A DNA stretch of 64,000 bases from Cellulosimicrobium funkei (GTDB taxonomy: Bacteria; Actinomycetota; Actinomycetes; Actinomycetales; Cellulomonadaceae), in contig NZ_JNBQ01000005.1 of assembly GCF_001019615.1 (NCBI RefSeq), forward strand, positions 1-64,000, read 5' to 3'. Positions 62,706-64,000 of the stretch are shown piece after piece; position 1 is the stretch's first letter, and each line of letters opens with the position of its first letter. Made by a program: the position numbers and the translations under genes. A model generated the notes under the pieces. It was not told the origin of the DNA, searched no databases, and saw nothing but the letters and a program-made list of their open reading frames with translations.

Positions 62706-63410
62706 TCACATGGTCGGCATGAGCACCGAGTCGACGAGGTACACGGTCGCGTTCTGCGTCATCACGCCACCGCACACGACGGCCGCGTCGTTGACCATGA
62801 GCTCGTCGCCCGAGCCGGTCACCTCGACCGTGCCGCCCTCGACGGTCTCGTGCTCGCCGACGACCTGGTCGGGCGTGAGCTGGCCGGGCACCACGTGGTA
62901 CGTGAGGATCTTCGTCAGCGTGTCGGAGTCCGTCTTCAGCGAGTCGAGCGTCGCGGCGTCGATCTTCGCGAACGCGTCGTCGACGGGGGCGAACACGGTG
63001 AACTCGCCGCCGTTGAGCGTGTCGACGAGGTTGACGTCCGGGTTGAGCTCGCCCGAGACGGCCGCGGTGAGCGTCGTGAGCAGCGGGTTGTTCGACGCCG
63101 CCACGGCGACGGGGTCCGTCGACATCCCGGTGATCGACCCGGCGCCGTCGGGCACCTGCTCCGCGTAGGCGGCACAGCCGGGGCCCACGAGGTTCGCGGC
63201 GGGGTCGGCCGCCATGTCGTCCGAGCCCTCGGTCGAGTCGTCGGTCATGTCGTCGGACGTCGAGTCGTCCGTCATGGTGTCCTCGGCCTGGGAGTCGGCC
63301 GTCGTCGAGTCGGCCCCGGTGTCCGAGTCCGAGCTGCACGCGGACAGGCCGAGCACGGCGAGCGTGGCGATGCCGGCGACGGCGTACGACGTGCGGGTGC
63401 GAACGTTCAT
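62706..63410 (-). CDS. Fasciclin-domain lipoprotein (MPT70/MPT83-like)
   Basis: 234 residues. The lipoprotein signal ends in LSAC ([16 protein letters not shown]). A long Asp/Ser/Thr-rich acidic linker follows, then one fasciclin domain: [53 protein letters not shown] and [12 protein letters not shown]. This is the architecture of mycobacterial MPT83/MPT70. It sits between dipZ and an RskA-like anti-sigma gene, the same order as in the mycobacterial SigK locus. A SigK-like promoter lies 50 bases upstream. Ribosome site GAGGAG. Confidence 0.92.
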   Translation of the reverse strand: MNVRTRTSYAVAGIATLAVLGLSACSSDSDTGADSTTADSQAEDTMTDDSTSDDMTDDSTEGSDDMAADPAANLVGPGCAAYAEQVPDGAGSITGMSTDPVAVAASNNPLLTTLTAAVSGELNPDVNLVDTLNGGEFTVFAPVDDAFAKIDAATLDSLKTDSDTLTKILTYHVVPGQLTPDQVVGEHETVEGGTVEVTGSGDELMVNDAAVVCGGVMTQNATVYLVDSVLMPTM

Positions 63411-63460
63411 CGGTCTCTCCTCGGGTCGTCGCCCCGCCGGTGCGGGGCGTCATGCCGAGG

Positions 63461-63487
63461 GTTCGGAGCGCCGCCCCGGGTGGATGG
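63461..63487 (-). promoter_or_regulatory. SigK-like promoter of the fasciclin gene
   Basis: On the minus strand CCATCC (63487-63482), 15 bases, CCGAAC (63466-63461). Hexamers and spacing are identical to those at dipZ; even the bases around the expected transcription start (GGCATG) agree. Confidence 0.7.
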
Positions 63488-63543
63488 GTCGGGATCGGCA
63501 CGAGTTTTCTCGCGCGCGTCCCGACCCCTCCGGGTCGCGGCGC

Positions 63544-64000
63544 TCACCCGACGAGCGCGACCACCGGGTCCGCCGTGGGCTGCTCCGAGCCGCCCGCCGG
63601 CTCGACCGTCACGGCCATGCCGACGCCCGGCTCGCCCTGGACGAGCCGGGACGTGCTGCCGTCCTGGACGTCGAGGACGCCCGCCGAGACGACGGCACCA
63701 TCGGCCTCGACCACCCAGAGCTGGTAGTCGCGGTCGTCGCCCGCGTCGGGAAGGTCGGACGCGCGGAAGTACATGTCGTCGCCGGCGGCGAGCACGGACG
63801 CCTGGCCGCCCCCCTCGACGTCGCCGTGCAGGATCGTCGCGTCGGGGTCGGCGAGCATGCGCTCGATCGCGTCCGCACGCGCCTCCAGGCGCGACTGCTC
63901 CTGCGTCGCACGGACCGCGACCGTCGTCGGGACGGCCACCGCGACCACCGCGGCCACCGCCGCCGCGAGCCCGGTCCAGCGCCGTCGGCGGGCGCGGCGC
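63544..64000 (-). CDS. rskA: RskA-like anti-sigma factor, C-terminal part
   Basis: The frame continues past the window edge; about 152 residues are visible. A basic RRARRRRW stretch and one membrane helix (TGLAAAVAAVVAVAVPTTVAV) lead to the exported RskA domain: ATILHGDVEGGGQASVLAAGDDMYF, DYQLWVVEADGAVVSAGVL and a Gly/Pro tail. RskA holds SigK at the membrane until its exported part responds to redox state. The cytoplasmic sigma-binding part, and presumably sigK, lie beyond position 64000. Confidence 0.85.
   Translation of the reverse strand, partial: RRARRRRWTGLAAAVAAVVAVAVPTTVAVRATQEQSRLEARADAIERMLADPDATILHGDVEGGGQASVLAAGDDMYFRASDLPDAGDDRDYQLWVVEADGAVVSAGVLDVQDGSTSRLVQGEPGVGMAVTVEPAGGSEQPTADPVVALVG

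Overview
The window is about 75% GC, most stop codons are TGA, many starts are GTG, and genes often overlap by 4 bases. Together with a GlnR regulator, a GlxR/Crp regulator, an LAxTG cell-wall sorting signal and two modular secreted GH18 chitinases, this points to a high-GC actinobacterium, most likely Promicromonosporaceae (Cellulosimicrobium-like). That genus guess is inference. No prophage, insertion sequence, CRISPR array or rRNA was seen. There is one tRNA (Pro, CGG).

Layout. 1-6.5 kb: end of an adenylate-forming ligase, a secreted crystallin-fold (I36-type) protein divergent from a large subtilase, a GNAT and a DUF4241 protein. 6.6-14.1 kb: a seven-gene, almost gapless leftward operon of the EBO type (myo-inositol-phosphate-synthase-like, UbiA, TIM-barrel isomerase, EboA, TatD/EboB, EboE, alkaline-phosphatase-superfamily enzyme), with a recognisable promoter overlapped by repeated CAAAAGCG-type half-sites. 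14.2-20.3 kb: an ECF sigma factor with a membrane-anchored partner, a DUF4012 gene broken by one base in a G7 run, a duplicated-domain LAETG surface protein and a lipoprotein. 20.4-28.7 kb: two GH18 chitinases with CBM5/12 modules and a large LuxR-type regulator with a degenerate P-loop. 28.8-31.1 kb: a structured leader, a 66-residue membrane peptide and CorA, then about 660 bases of non-coding DNA full of long inverted repeats. 31.1-47.1 kb: housekeeping genes (dtd, asparaginase, PIN toxin/antitoxin, FUSC, YgfZ, nitrobindin-like, DsrE, thioredoxin, glnR, nth, glxR/crp, RidA, PBP1A, metallophosphoesterase, tRNA-Pro). 47.2-56.6 kb: a DUF4239 membrane protein, a ferredoxin-reductase-like flavoprotein, a methylcitrate (propionate) operon with its GntR regulator, an ECF41 sigma factor with its partner oxidoreductase, and a DUF2625 protein. 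56.8-64 kb: two secreted proteins, then the SigK-type locus dipZ - fasciclin lipoprotein - RskA-like anti-sigma (cut by the window edge).

How the genes work together. The EBO operon probably makes or moves one metabolite across the membrane. Clusters of this family are known for export of scytonemin precursors in cyanobacteria and for a nematode-repellent phenotype in Pseudomonas. The chitinases plus the LuxR regulator form a chitin-use island. The prp genes oxidise propionyl-CoA under a FadR/VanR-type repressor whose palindromic site is visible. Three sigma-factor modules are present. For two of them (ECF41 and SigK) matching promoter sequences can be read directly. Two frameshifts, each at a G-rich homopolymer run with one base too many, could be sequence errors.
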